The notes under the pieces were generated by a model, which saw only the letters and a list, made by a program, of their open reading frames with translations, made no database searches and had not been told where the DNA came from. The position numbers and the translations under genes are program-made. This document shows, in pieces, positions 1 to 8,704 of a DNA stretch of 64,000 bases (within the stretch, counting starts at the first letter, position 1; each line of letters opens with the position of its first letter). The DNA comes from Stutzerimonas nosocomialis (lineage in GTDB: Bacteria; Pseudomonadota; Gammaproteobacteria; Pseudomonadales; Pseudomonadaceae), in assembly GCF_005876855.1 (NCBI RefSeq), contig NZ_QLAE01000002.1, positions 124,001 through 188,000 on the forward strand. Reading direction: 5' to 3'.

Positions 1-626
1 CGCTCGACTACGCGCTGGACAACGCCCGCGTCGATCGCTCGCGCATCTACCTGCTCGGCTATTCGGGCGGCGCGCTCAACGCGATGCACCTGGCCAGCCG
101 CAACCCCGACCTGTTCGCCGGCGTCTCGCTGTGGGTCCCGGTGTACGACTTGGTCAGCTGGTATCGCTGGAATGACGAGCGTGGCGAGAAATATGCCGGG
201 GAAATCGCCCAGGCCTGCGGCGGCGAGCCGACCTCGGGCACCGACGCGCACGAGGAATGCGTCAAGCGCAGCGCGAAGGCGCACATCGACGACGCGGCCG
301 GCAAGGTGCGGATACGCATCGCGCACGGCATCGGCGACCAGACGGTGCCGCCGGACCAGGCGCTGCACGCCTTCAACGACCTGGCCGACGAGTCGGACCG
401 CATCCCCCAGGAGCAGATCGACCAGCTGATGGCAGACCGCAAGGTACCCGAGGCGCTCGAAGGGCGCTCGATCCATGCGCAGGAGGACCATGCGCGCTTC
501 GACGAGGCCGGCGCGCCCGTGCTGCTGCACCTCAAATCCGGGCTCGCCGAGCTGATCCTGTTCGACGGCGAACACGACATGCTCTACCGCCCGGGGCTCG
601 AATGGCTCGCCGAACAGGAGCGCTGA
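1..626 (+). CDS. alpha/beta hydrolase (S9/esterase-like), 3' part only
   Basis: The gene runs off the left edge; the reading frame is open from base 3 and gives 207 visible residues. Near the visible N-terminus is the nucleophile elbow GYSGG (GxSxG, at about bases 57-71), followed by a helix, as in alpha/beta hydrolases. The C-terminal part carries FDGEHDM, a likely position for the catalytic histidine. This supports a serine hydrolase (esterase, or peptidase of the prolyl-oligopeptidase type); the substrate cannot be told. The stop overlaps the next start (ATGA at 626), so it is probably translationally coupled to the murein endopeptidase. The true start and any signal peptide lie outside the window. 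Confidence 0.75.
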   Translation, partial: LDYALDNARVDRSRIYLLGYSGGALNAMHLASRNPDLFAGVSLWVPVYDLVSWYRWNDERGEKYAGEIAQACGGEPTSGTDAHEECVKRSAKAHIDDAAGKVRIRIAHGIGDQTVPPDQALHAFNDLADESDRIPQEQIDQLMADRKVPEALEGRSIHAQEDHARFDEAGAPVLLHLKSGLAELILFDGEHDMLYRPGLEWLAEQER

Positions 627-1489
627 TGAAGGCAACCATCACCGGGGCCGCCGCGTCCCTTCGCCGTCTCTCCAACCCCTGGCGCAGCGGGCGTGTCGCC
701 CCGGCAGCGCTGGCGATCGCCGCGGCCTGCCTGCTGCCGGCGTCCGACGCGCTCGCCCGGGACTGGTCCGAAGTCCCCGGTCCGCTGGCCGGCCCGCCGC
801 GCATCATCGGCCACCACGGGGCCGCCTGCCTGATCGGCGCGCAGCAGTTGCCGGCCGAGGGCGTCGGCTACCAGGCCGTCGACCTGGAGCGCCGCCGCCA
901 CTATGGCCATCCCGAGCTGCTGGACTACATCCAGACCCTGGGTCGCCGCGTCGCCGAGGCCGGATTCGGCCCGATGCTGGTGGGCGACATGTCCCAGCCG
1001 CGCGGCGGGCCGATGAGCTACGGGCACGTCAGCCACCAGAGCGGGCTGGACGTGGACATCTGGTTTCGCCTGGACCTGCCGGTACTCGACCGCAGCGAGC
1101 GCGAAGGGCTCGAACAGCCGATCCTGGTCGACCCGAAGACCGCCCGGCTGGATGCGCGCTGGACCGATCGACATGCCGAGCTGATCCGCCTGGCCGCGGA
1201 CGACCCGCGCGTGGCGAGGATCTTCGTCGACGGCGCGGTCAAGCGCGACCTCTGCGACCGCGAGTGGGACGACCGCTCCTGGCTGCGACGCATCCGCCCC
1301 TGGCCCTGGCACGACGAACACCTGCACGTGCGCCTGCGCTGCCCGGCGGACCAGAAGGAATGCGTCGACCAACCCGAGCCGCCGGCAGGCGACGGCTGCG
1401 CCACCATCCTGCCGACCCCGCGCCCCTTGGTCGAAGCCAGCCCGGTACGACGCCTGCCCCCGGCCTGCGCCGCCGTGCTCGAGCAGTAG
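626..1489 (+). CDS. mepA: penicillin-insensitive murein endopeptidase (MepA-type, M74)
   Basis: A 287-residue protein with an Ala-rich N-terminal export segment (about residues 15-42, ending ASDALA). MepA enzymes are zinc metallo-endopeptidases that cleave the D-Ala-meso-DAP cross-links of peptidoglycan in the periplasm. The family metal-site motifs are visible: HQSGLDVD in the middle and a HDEHLHVRL segment near the C-terminus that supplies the His-x-His ligands. Cysteines near the C-terminus fit the disulfide-rich tail of the family. The start is the ATG at 626, which overlaps the TGA of the upstream hydrolase; a longer reading upstream would run through that hydrolase and lacks a signal peptide. 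Family identity is firm; the role in cell-wall growth is from family knowledge. Confidence 0.88.
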   Translation: MKATITGAAASLRRLSNPWRSGRVAPAALAIAAACLLPASDALARDWSEVPGPLAGPPRIIGHHGAACLIGAQQLPAEGVGYQAVDLERRRHYGHPELLDYIQTLGRRVAEAGFGPMLVGDMSQPRGGPMSYGHVSHQSGLDVDIWFRLDLPVLDRSEREGLEQPILVDPKTARLDARWTDRHAELIRLAADDPRVARIFVDGAVKRDLCDREWDDRSWLRRIRPWPWHDEHLHVRLRCPADQKECVDQPEPPAGDGCATILPTPRPLVEASPVRRLPPACAAVLEQ

Positions 1490-1572
1490 AGACCCTCAGT
1501 GGAGCGCTCAGCTGGTCGACGCCTCGGCAGGCCTGCGGCCGGGATTCCGGGCTCTGGTGGAAACCGGGCATG

Positions 1573-1597
1573 AAAAAAGGGCGCCACCGGCGCCCTT
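1573..1597 (-). terminator. rho-independent terminator of the small exported-protein gene
   Basis: Perfect stem GGGCGCC / GGCGCCC with a 3-nt loop (1579-1595). On the minus strand it is followed by a run of six T (bases 1573-1578 read in reverse). It sits just downstream of the minus-strand gene that ends at 1616, and also lies beyond mepA. Confidence 0.85.
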
Positions 1598-1615
1598 GAT
1601 GGGTGACGCGCGGGT

Positions 1616-1870
1616 TCAGTTCCACCAGCGCGGCAGGCCTTGGCGGTCCTTGCGGAACTCGGCGCGCGAGGCGCTGCGTTCTGCCTTCGCTTCGACTGCG
1701 GTGTCGGTCGTGCGCGCATCGGCCAGTTCGATGTTTTGCTGAGCCGGCTCGGCACGGCTTGCTTCGACGCGGGTCGCCTGGGTGGAGGCGAGGTTGGTGT
1801 CTACCGTGGCGGCAAGGGCGTTACCGGCGAAAGCGGCGACGAACAGGGACGCGATGATGTGCTTGCTCAT
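1616..1870 (-). CDS. small exported protein of unknown function (84 aa)
   Basis: The start at 1870 is chosen because a GAGGAA ribosome site precedes it and the protein then begins with a clean signal peptide (MSKHIIASLF..., cleavage expected after NALA at about residue 20). Extending upstream would add arginine-rich sequence without an export signal. The mature part is about 64 residues, rich in Ala, Glu, Arg and Thr, probably helical, ending in a basic and aromatic tail (RWWN). I recognise no domain. It has its own terminator and lies alone between mepA and polB, so it looks like a monocistronic periplasmic protein; function unknown. Confidence 0.7.
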   Translation of the reverse strand: MSKHIIASLFVAAFAGNALAATVDTNLASTQATRVEASRAEPAQQNIELADARTTDTAVEAKAERSASRAEFRKDRQGLPRWWN

Positions 1871-2051
1871 GATGGGTTCCTCAAGGTTGTCGGTGACTTC
1901 GGTGCCCATGGTGGCGGCCGAGCGCGCGCATGAGAAACGCAGAGGATCACTAGTGAATATCGACGCGATCGATCCGGTCATCGTCGTATCCGGGTGAGGG
2001 CGGGCCAGGCTCGCTACAATCGGCGGCTTCCATCGCTCCCAGGAAAACGGC

Positions 2052-4415
2052 GTGAACCAACAGCAGGGCTTCGTCCTCACCCGCCATTGGCGCGACACGC
2101 CGACAGGCACCGAAGTCGAGTTCTGGCTGGCGACCGATGACGGGCCGCGTCGTGTCCGGGTGCCGGATCAGGTGTCCACCGCCTTCGTTCCGGTCGCACA
2201 GCGCCAGGCCGCCGAGGCCGTGCTGCGCGGCGAGCGGGGTGTCGAGCTGCGCCCGCTGGAGCTGCGCGATTTCCGCCAGCGGCCGGTGTTCGGGCTGTAC
2301 TGCCGCCAGTACCGCCAGCTGCTGCAGCTGGAAAAGCGCCTGCGCGCCGCGGGCGTCGACGTCTACGAGGCCGATGTCCGCCCGCCGGAGCGCTATCTCA
2401 TGGAGCGCTTCATCACCGCGCCCGTGGGGTTCGACGGGCAGGCCGAGGGCGACGGCGCGCTGCAGGTCGCCCAGCTCAGGCCCATGCCGTCCTATCGGCC
2501 GCGCCTGAAGCTGGTCTCGCTGGACATCGAGACCACCGCCCGTGGCCAGCTCTATTCCATCGCGCTTGAGGGCTGCGGCCAGCGGCAGGTGTACATGCTC
2601 GGCCCGCCCAACGGGGACGCCGGGCAGGTCGACTTCGACCTCGAGTACTGCGACAGCCGCGGCGAGTTGCTCGAACGGCTCAACGCCTGGCTGGCCACCC
2701 ACGACCCCGACGCGATCATCGGCTGGAACCTGGTGCAGTTCGACCTGCGGGTGCTACATGAGCATGCCCAGCGGTTGAAGATTCCCCTGCGCCTGGGGCG
2801 TGATGGGCAGGCCATGGAATGGCGCGAGCACGGCGCGCGCAGCAACCACTTCTTCGCCGCGGCGGCGGGGCGCCTGATCATCGACGGCATCGAGGCGCTG
2901 CGCTCGGCCACCTGGAGCTTCCCCTCGTTCAGCCTGGAGAACGTCGCGCGGACGCTGCTCGGCGAAGGCAAGGCGATCGACAATCCCTACCAGCGCATGG
3001 ACGAGATCAACCGCATGTTCGCCGAGGACAAGCCCGCCCTGGCGCGCTACAACCTCAAGGACTGCGAGCTGGTGACGCGCATCTTCGAGAAGACCGAGCT
3101 CCTGAGCTTCCTGCTCGAACGCGCCAGCGTGACCGGGCTGGCGGCCGACCGCAGCGGCGGCTCGGTGGCGGCGTTCGAGCACCTCTACCTGCCGGCGATG
3201 CACCGCCAGGGCTTCGTCGCGCCGAACCTCGGCGAGCGCAGGCCCGAGGCGAGCCCCGGCGGTTTCGTCATGGATTCGCGCCCGGGCCTCTACGACTCGG
3301 TGCTGGTGCTCGACTACAAGAGCCTCTATCCGTCGATCATCCGCACCTTCCTGATCGATCCGGTGGGGCTGGTCGAAGGCCTGCGCGAGCCTGGCGACGA
3401 GGCCTCGGTGCCCGGCTTTCGCGGCGCACGCTTCTCGCGCACCCGGCACTGCCTGCCGGCCATCGTCGAGCGGGTGTGGGAGGGCCGCGAGGCGGCCAAG
3501 CGCGAGGGCAACAAGCCGCTGTCCCAGGCGCTGAAGATCATCATGAACGCCTTCTACGGCGTGCTCGGCTCCAGCGGCTGCCGCTTCTTCGACCCGCGCC
3601 TGGCCTCGTCCATCACCCTGCGCGGCCACGAGATCATGCGTCGCACCCGCGAGCTGATCGAGGCCCGTGGCCACGCGGTGATCTACGGCGACACCGATTC
3701 GACCTTCGTCTGGCTCGGCCGCCCCCACGAGGAGGCCGATGCCGCGCGCATCGGCCAGACGCTGGTGGCCGAGATCAACGCCTGGTGGCGCGAGCATCTG
3801 GCGCGGGAGTTCGGCGTGCAGAGTGCGCTGGAGCTGCAGTTCGAAACCCATTTCCGGCGTTTTCTGATGCCGACCATCCGTGGCGCCGAGGAAGGCAGCA
3901 AGAAGCGCTACGCCGGGCTGGTCAGGCGCGCCGACGGCAGCGAGTCGATGGTGTTCAAGGGGCTGGAAACCGTGCGCACCGACTGGTCGCCTCTGGCCCA
4001 GCGGTTCCAGCAGACACTGTACCGGCGCATCTTCGACGGCGAGCCGTACCAGGACTACGTGCGCGACTACGTGCGCCAGACCCTGGCCGGCGAGCTGGAC
4101 GAGCTGTTGATCTACCGCAAGCGGCTGCGCCGCCGGCTCGACGACTACCAGCGCAACGTGCCGCCCCACGTGCGCGCGGCGCGCCTGGCCGACGACTACA
4201 ACGAGCGCAAGGGCCGGCCGCGCCAGTACCAGAGCGGTGGCTGGATCAGCTACGTGATCACCACCGCGGGCCCCGAGCCGCTGGAGAACCGCCGCGCCGC
4301 CATCGACTACGACCATTACATCAGCCGCCAGCTGCAACCGGTCGCCGATGCGATCCTGCCGTTCGTGGGCGATGACTTCGCCAGCCTGATCGACACCCAG
4401 CTGGGGCTGTTCTAG
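2052..4415 (+). CDS. polB: DNA polymerase II (family B)
   Basis: A 787-residue family-B DNA polymerase, the usual length for Pol II. The N-terminal part holds the 3'-5' exonuclease (ExoI motif SLDIETT with Asp158 and Glu160; a later DLKDCEL segment). The polymerase part has motif A (DYKSLYPSI at about residue 420), motif B (KxxxNAFYG, about residues 495-505) and motif C (YGDTDST, Asp547 and Asp549), so both active sites look intact. Pol II acts in replication restart, translesion synthesis and repair; in E. coli it is in the SOS regulon. The start is GTG (CGGCGTGAAC), with AGGAAAA just upstream; no ATG fits better. I see no convincing LexA box in the 180 bases upstream, though that gap was only inspected by eye. 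Confidence 0.95.
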   Translation: MNQQQGFVLTRHWRDTPTGTEVEFWLATDDGPRRVRVPDQVSTAFVPVAQRQAAEAVLRGERGVELRPLELRDFRQRPVFGLYCRQYRQLLQLEKRLRAAGVDVYEADVRPPERYLMERFITAPVGFDGQAEGDGALQVAQLRPMPSYRPRLKLVSLDIETTARGQLYSIALEGCGQRQVYMLGPPNGDAGQVDFDLEYCDSRGELLERLNAWLATHDPDAIIGWNLVQFDLRVLHEHAQRLKIPLRLGRDGQAMEWREHGARSNHFFAAAAGRLIIDGIEALRSATWSFPSFSLENVARTLLGEGKAIDNPYQRMDEINRMFAEDKPALARYNLKDCELVTRIFEKTELLSFLLERASVTGLAADRSGGSVAAFEHLYLPAMHRQGFVAPNLGERRPEASPGGFVMDSRPGLYDSVLVLDYKSLYPSIIRTFLIDPVGLVEGLREPGDEASVPGFRGARFSRTRHCLPAIVERVWEGREAAKREGNKPLSQALKIIMNAFYGVLGSSGCRFFDPRLASSITLRGHEIMRRTRELIEARGHAVIYGDTDSTFVWLGRPHEEADAARIGQTLVAEINAWWREHLAREFGVQSALELQFETHFRRFLMPTIRGAEEGSKKRYAGLVRRADGSESMVFKGLETVRTDWSPLAQRFQQTLYRRIFDGEPYQDYVRDYVRQTLAGELDELLIYRKRLRRRLDDYQRNVPPHVRAARLADDYNERKGRPRQYQSGGWISYVITTAGPEPLENRRAAIDYDHYISRQLQPVADAILPFVGDDFASLIDTQLGLF

Positions 4416-4432
4416 GCGCCGGCCGAAAAAGG

Positions 4433-4459
4433 AAAGGCCCGCGCGAGGCGGGCCTTTTT
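4433..4459. terminator. bidirectional terminator between polB and mucD
   Basis: Stem AAAGGCCCGC / GCGGGCCTTT (4433-4442 and 4448-4457) with a 5-nt loop, followed by a T-run on the plus strand and by A-rich sequence on the other side. It serves convergent polB (+) and mucD (-). Confidence 0.9.
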
Positions 4460-4479
4460 CGTGCCGTGAAGGCTGCCGG

Positions 4480-5886
4480 TCAGTCCGGCAGGCGGAAGGT
4501 GATGAAGCTGGCGCGGCCCTGGCGCAGCACCCGCATCGACACCGACTGCTTGGACGGCAGCTTGTCGACGATGGCGCGGAAGGTCTTCGCCGAGTCGATC
4601 GCCTGGTTGTTCAGGTGGGTGATCACGTCGCCCGGACGCAGGCCGATTTCCACGGCCGGACCGTTGCTCACTTCGCGCACCACCACGCCGCCGCGCAGGT
4701 CGAAGGTCTTCTTCTGCTCCGGGCTCAGCTCGGCCACGGTGACCCCGAGGCGGTTGCTGCTCTGCTGGGCGCCACCCGGCGCACCGCCGCCGGCGACCAC
4801 TTCGTCGTCATCGGGCAGGGCGCCGATGGTGATGTTCAGCGTCTGGCGCTTGCCGTCGCGGACCACGGCGAACCGCGCCACGCTGCCGGGCTTGAGCGCG
4901 CCGACCAGGTGCGGCAGGTCGCTGGACATCTCGATCGACTTGCCGTCCATGCTCAGGATCACGTCGCCGACCTGCAGGCCGCCCTTGGCCGCCGGGCTGT
5001 CCTCGAGCAACTGCGCGACCAGCGCACCGGCCGGGCGATCCAGGCCGAAGGAGTCGGCCAGGTCCTTGTTCACTTCCTGGATCACCACGCCGAGCCAGCC
5101 GCGGCTGACCTTGCCCGTGGTGCGCAGCTGGTCGGCCACGTCCATCGCGACGTCGATCGGAATGGCGAACGACAGGCCCATGAAGCCACCGGAACGGGTG
5201 AAGATCTGGGAGTTGATGCCCACCACTTCGCCGTTCAGGTTGAACAGCGGGCCGCCGGAGTTGCCCGGGTTGATCGCCACGTCCGTCTGGATGAAGGGCA
5301 CGTAGCTTTCGCTTGGCAGGGTGCGCCCGGTGGCGCTGACGATGCCGGCGGTGACAGTGTGGTCGAAGCCGAACGGCGAACCGATCGCCACCACCCATTC
5401 ACCGGCCTTGAGCTGGTCGGACTTGCCGAGCTTGACCGTCGGCAGGTTGTTGCCCTCGATCTTCAGCAAGGCCACGTCGCTGCGCGGGTCGGCGCCGACC
5501 AGCTTGGCGGTCAGCTCGCTGCGATCGGGCAGGCGCACCATGATTTCGGAGGCATCGGCGACCACGTGGTTGTTGGTCAGCACGTAGCCGTCCTGGGAAA
5601 TGATGAAGCCCGAGCCCAGCGACTGGGCCTCGCGCTGGCGTTCCGGACGGTTGGGGATGCTGCGTTCGAAGAACTCGCGGAAACCCGGCGGCAACCCTTC
5701 CAGATCGGGCAGCTGCGCCGCGGGACCGCGTGCGGGCATCTTCTGCTTGGTGCTGATGTTGACCACCGCTGGCGACGCACTTTCGACCAGCGGTGTGAAG
5801 TCCGGCAGGTCGGCATAGGCCACGAGGGCCTGGCCGAGCATCACGACACCTGCCGTGACGGCCAGCAATTGCTTACGAAGTAACAT
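4480..5886 (-). CDS. mucD: periplasmic serine protease, MucD/DegP family (HtrA)
   Basis: A 468-residue HtrA protease with a signal peptide (cleavage expected after VAYA, about residue 25). The trypsin-like domain has the complete triad: His107 (TNNHVV), Asp137 (RSDVALL) and Ser210 (GNSGGPLF). Two PDZ domains follow at about residues 265-355 and 375-465. Members degrade or refold misfolded envelope proteins, and MucD restrains the AlgU alginate stress response in Pseudomonas. The start at 5886 has a GGGGAGA site; the frame continues upstream into Arg/Cys-rich sequence that is not exported. Oddity: in many Pseudomonas mucD is the last gene of algU-mucABCD, but here it stands alone between polB and metQ-like, so it may be DegP-like with its own promoter. 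Confidence 0.9.
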   Translation of the reverse strand: MLLRKQLLAVTAGVVMLGQALVAYADLPDFTPLVESASPAVVNISTKQKMPARGPAAQLPDLEGLPPGFREFFERSIPNRPERQREAQSLGSGFIISQDGYVLTNNHVVADASEIMVRLPDRSELTAKLVGADPRSDVALLKIEGNNLPTVKLGKSDQLKAGEWVVAIGSPFGFDHTVTAGIVSATGRTLPSESYVPFIQTDVAINPGNSGGPLFNLNGEVVGINSQIFTRSGGFMGLSFAIPIDVAMDVADQLRTTGKVSRGWLGVVIQEVNKDLADSFGLDRPAGALVAQLLEDSPAAKGGLQVGDVILSMDGKSIEMSSDLPHLVGALKPGSVARFAVVRDGKRQTLNITIGALPDDDEVVAGGGAPGGAQQSSNRLGVTVAELSPEQKKTFDLRGGVVVREVSNGPAVEIGLRPGDVITHLNNQAIDSAKTFRAIVDKLPSKQSVSMRVLRQGRASFITFRLPD

Positions 5887-6346
5887 GGCGGTTGGTCTCC
5901 CCACGCTGTTCAAAGGATTGGGCGAAACTGACGTGTCCCCGGTCGCAACGCAAGTGCCGCGGGCGCAGGAAGGGCTGCCGACACCGAGGCGCTGCATGAC
6001 GGCAATGTGGGGGCACCGGTGCCCTCATCCAAGGGGGCCGGTCGATCCGTCAGCCTGGCTCCAGACTCTACGCCTAACAAGGTCAGCATCGTGTGAAGTC
6101 GACGTAAAGGAAACGTAAGCACGGTTTTCCGAGGCACTGACGTCGCGGCCCTCGGCCGTCCGGGTCGAAAGCGCTGCGGCGGAACCGTAGTTTTATTCAT
6201 GTTTAGAATATAAAAATAACAATTCGATATTTTATTGGAATAACTATAGTCCGTACTGTCGTCTCGTTGCGGCCAAGCCGGCCGAACGTTCCCTCCCGCC
6301 GCGCGGCTGCGATCCAGCCGGGGCTTCCTCACCGAGAACAATGGAC
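5887..6346. promoter_or_regulatory. divergent promoter region, mucD / metQ-like, with AT-rich core and LysR-type dyad
   Basis: About 460 bases without a gene. Most of it is GC-rich, but 6187-6250 is strikingly AT-rich for this genome and is the likely promoter core of the rightward gene. It contains the dyad ATTC-N7-GAAT (6195-6209) inside a TTATTC...GAATATAA context, resembling a LysR-type (T-N11-A) site. TATAGT at 6245-6250 could be a -10 element, but no good -35 lies 17 bases upstream. Regulation by a sulfur or methionine regulator is inference from the neighbours. Confidence 0.45.
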
Positions 6347-7129
6347 ATGAAAAAGACCTCGCTACTGGCCGCTTTGGCCGCTGCCTTTTCCATCAGCCTC
6401 GCGCAAGCCGGCGAAACGCTCACCATCGCCGCGACTCCGGTGCCCCACGCCGAGATTCTCGAGCTGATCAAGCCGCAGCTGGCCGAGCAGGGCGTGGACC
6501 TGGACATCAAGGTGTTCACCGATTACGTGCAGCCCAACATGCAGGTCAGCCAGAAGCGGCTGGACGCCAACTACTTCCAGACCAAGCCCTACCTGGACAC
6601 CTTCAACAGCAGCCGCGGCACGGACCTGGTGACCGTCACCGGCGTCCACGTCGAGCCCTTCGGCGGCTATTCCAGCCGCTTCGACTCGCTGGACGAGCTG
6701 CCCAGGGGCGCCACCATCGCCATCCCCAGCGAAGGCAGCAACAGCGGCCGGGCCCTGCTGCTCCTGCAGAAAGCCGGCCTGCTGACCCTCAAGGACCCGA
6801 GCAACGCGCAGGCCACGCCGCGCGACATCGCCGATAACCCGCGCGGCTTCAAGTTCAGGGAACTGGAGGCGGCCATGCTGCCGCGCGTGCTGAACCAGGT
6901 CGATCTGGCGATGATCAACACCAACTACGCGCTGGAGGCCAAGCTCGATCCGGGCGCCGACGCGCTGGTGATAGAGGACCGCGATTCGCCCTACGTGAAC
7001 TACCTGGTGGCCCGCCCGGACAACCGTGACAGCGAGGCGATCAGGAAGCTCTCCGCCGCGCTGACCAGCCCGGAAGTCAAAGCCTTCATCGAGAAGCGTT
7101 ACGCTGGCGCGGTCGTGCCCGCGTTCTGA
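6347..7129 (+). CDS. MetQ/NlpA-family substrate-binding protein (no lipobox)
   Basis: A 260-residue periplasmic binding protein of the MetQ (D-/L-methionine, NlpA) family. Family landmarks are visible: TDYVQPNMQVSQKRLDANYFQTKPYL, IAIPSEGSN and AMINTNYAL segments. The signal peptide ends SLAQA before GETL; there is no Cys, so it should be free in the periplasm rather than a lipoprotein as MetQ usually is. The start at 6347 is preferred over the ATG two codons earlier because GAGAA lies about 8 bases upstream of it. No MetN or MetI gene is next to it; the next gene is a Cys/Met PLP enzyme in the same direction. It may bind methionine or another sulfur compound and use a transporter encoded elsewhere. 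Confidence 0.85.
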   Translation: MKKTSLLAALAAAFSISLAQAGETLTIAATPVPHAEILELIKPQLAEQGVDLDIKVFTDYVQPNMQVSQKRLDANYFQTKPYLDTFNSSRGTDLVTVTGVHVEPFGGYSSRFDSLDELPRGATIAIPSEGSNSGRALLLLQKAGLLTLKDPSNAQATPRDIADNPRGFKFRELEAAMLPRVLNQVDLAMINTNYALEAKLDPGADALVIEDRDSPYVNYLVARPDNRDSEAIRKLSAALTSPEVKAFIEKRYAGAVVPAF

Positions 7130-7155
7130 TCGAGCCGGGCGCTCGGCCCGCATGG

Positions 7156-7179
7156 CGCCGGCCGCACGAGGCCGGCGTT
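7156..7179 (+). terminator. GC-rich hairpin between metQ-like and PLP-enzyme genes (weak attenuator candidate)
   Basis: Stem CGCCGGCC / GGCCGGCG with a 6-nt loop (7156-7177), followed only by TTCTC rather than a proper T-run. It could lower read-through or stabilise the upstream transcript end. Confidence 0.35.
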
Positions 7180-7222
7180 CTCGCATCTGCCGGGTGCCCC
7201 CAACCCTTGCGAAGGAAGCGAT

Positions 7223-8413
7223 ATGAGCAAGCAGCAGCCAGGACTCTCCACCCGCGCGGTGCACAGCGGCAACGACGTCGACCACAAGATGGTCACCCGC
7301 GCCAAGAGCCTGCCGATCTACGAAACCTCGGTGTTCGTCTACGAGTCCCTCGCACAGGTCGATGATTTTCTCGCCGGCAACCCCGACAACTACATGTACA
7401 CCCGCCTGGGCAACCCGAACACCGCCGCGCTGGAAACCCTGGTGTGCGAGCTGGAAGGGGGCGAGGCGGCGCTGTTTTCCGCTTCCGGCATGGCCGCCAT
7501 CAGCGCGGCGCTGCTCGGGCGCCTGAACGCGGGCGACCACCTGATCGCCAGCCGCGAGCTCTACGGCACCACGCAAAGCCTGATCGAGAAGGAGCTCGCG
7601 CGCTTCGGCATCGGCGCCACGCTGGTCGACATCAACGACCTCGCCGCCGTCGAGGCCGCCATCACGCCGAACACCCGGCTGATCTACACCGAAACCGCGT
7701 CCAACCCACTGGTGCGCATCAGCGACGTGCCCGCCCTGGCCCAACAGGCCAAGGCCCGGGGCCTGAAGCTCGTGGTGGACAACACCTTCCTCTCGCCGGC
7801 GTTGTACCAGCCGCTCGCCGACGGCGCCGACCTGGTGCTGCACAGCACCACCAAATACCTCAACGGCCACAGCGATGCGACCGGTGGGGTGATCGTCGGC
7901 GATGCCGAGTGGGTCGCCCAGGCGCGGCGCTTCCAGATCAACGCCGGCGGCAGCGCCAGCCCGTTCGAGGCCTGGCTGACCTTCCGCGGCGCCAAGACCC
8001 TCGCCCTGCGCATGCGCGCGCACGCCGACAACGCGCAACGACTGGCCGAAGCGCTGGAGGCGCATCCGAAAGTCGCCAAGGTCCACTACCCCGGCCTGCC
8101 GTCGCACCCGGACCACGCGCGGGCCAAACGGCTGTTTCCCAAGGGTTGCTCGGGCATGCTCGGCTTCACCCTGAAGGGCGGGCTGGCCGAAGTCGACGCC
8201 CTGATCCAGGGCCTGCAACGCACCGCCTTCGCCCCGTCGCTCGCCGGCGTGGCCAGCAGCATCACCCACCCCGGCAAGACCTCGCACCGCGCGCTCTCGG
8301 CCGAGACGCTCAGCAGCCTGGACATCCACGACGGCACGATCCGCGTGTCGGTGGGCATCGAGGATGCGCAGGACATCGTGGCGGACTTCGTCGGGGCGCT
8401 GGATCGGCTGTGA
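7223..8413 (+). CDS. trans-sulfuration family PLP enzyme (cystathionine gamma-synthase/lyase-like)
   Basis: A 396-residue Cys/Met-metabolism PLP-dependent enzyme. The PLP Schiff-base lysine is Lys211 in HSTTKYLNGHSDATGG; Tyr59 and Arg61 (YTRLGNPN) and Tyr114 (ELYGTT) are the usual phosphate and active-site residues; the C-terminal substrate-carboxylate segment SSITHPGKTSH is present. The position equivalent to Cys116 of methionine gamma-lyase is Thr here, so a classical methionine gamma-lyase is less likely than a cystathionine gamma-synthase/lyase or homoserine-ester sulfhydrylase type. Sequence inspection alone does not settle the reaction. A GAAGGAAG site precedes the ATG. It lies 93 bases after the MetQ-like gene, in the same direction, suggesting a sulfur amino-acid acquisition and conversion unit. 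Confidence 0.88.
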   Translation: MSKQQPGLSTRAVHSGNDVDHKMVTRAKSLPIYETSVFVYESLAQVDDFLAGNPDNYMYTRLGNPNTAALETLVCELEGGEAALFSASGMAAISAALLGRLNAGDHLIASRELYGTTQSLIEKELARFGIGATLVDINDLAAVEAAITPNTRLIYTETASNPLVRISDVPALAQQAKARGLKLVVDNTFLSPALYQPLADGADLVLHSTTKYLNGHSDATGGVIVGDAEWVAQARRFQINAGGSASPFEAWLTFRGAKTLALRMRAHADNAQRLAEALEAHPKVAKVHYPGLPSHPDHARAKRLFPKGCSGMLGFTLKGGLAEVDALIQGLQRTAFAPSLAGVASSITHPGKTSHRALSAETLSSLDIHDGTIRVSVGIEDAQDIVADFVGALDRL

Positions 8414-8704
8414 GCAGCCGTTTCGGATAAGCGCCACTTGGCGGGGCGGGGTTTGGAGGCATCGGCCCGGTGACGGCGCCGGGCCGCAAGCCGCCAGGCA
8501 GCGGCACGTTGGGGCCGCTGGCGCCTGACTGTACCGGTCGCAATCCATCGAATCTGGTACTGCAATCGCCTGGATAGACCCATTAGGCTGTACGTGGCGC
8601 GATGACCCCGATGGCGCGAATCCAGCCGTGCGGTGCGGCGGCCGCGTTCCCGCGTACCGGCTAGAATCGATGCTCCGCTTGCAAGATAACCAGAAGGAAA
8701 CGCC

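Noticed and set aside
2754-4337. Minus-strand frame of 527 codons opposite polB
   Set aside because: Exact-register antisense of polB; His/Val/Ala/Gln-rich with no domain.
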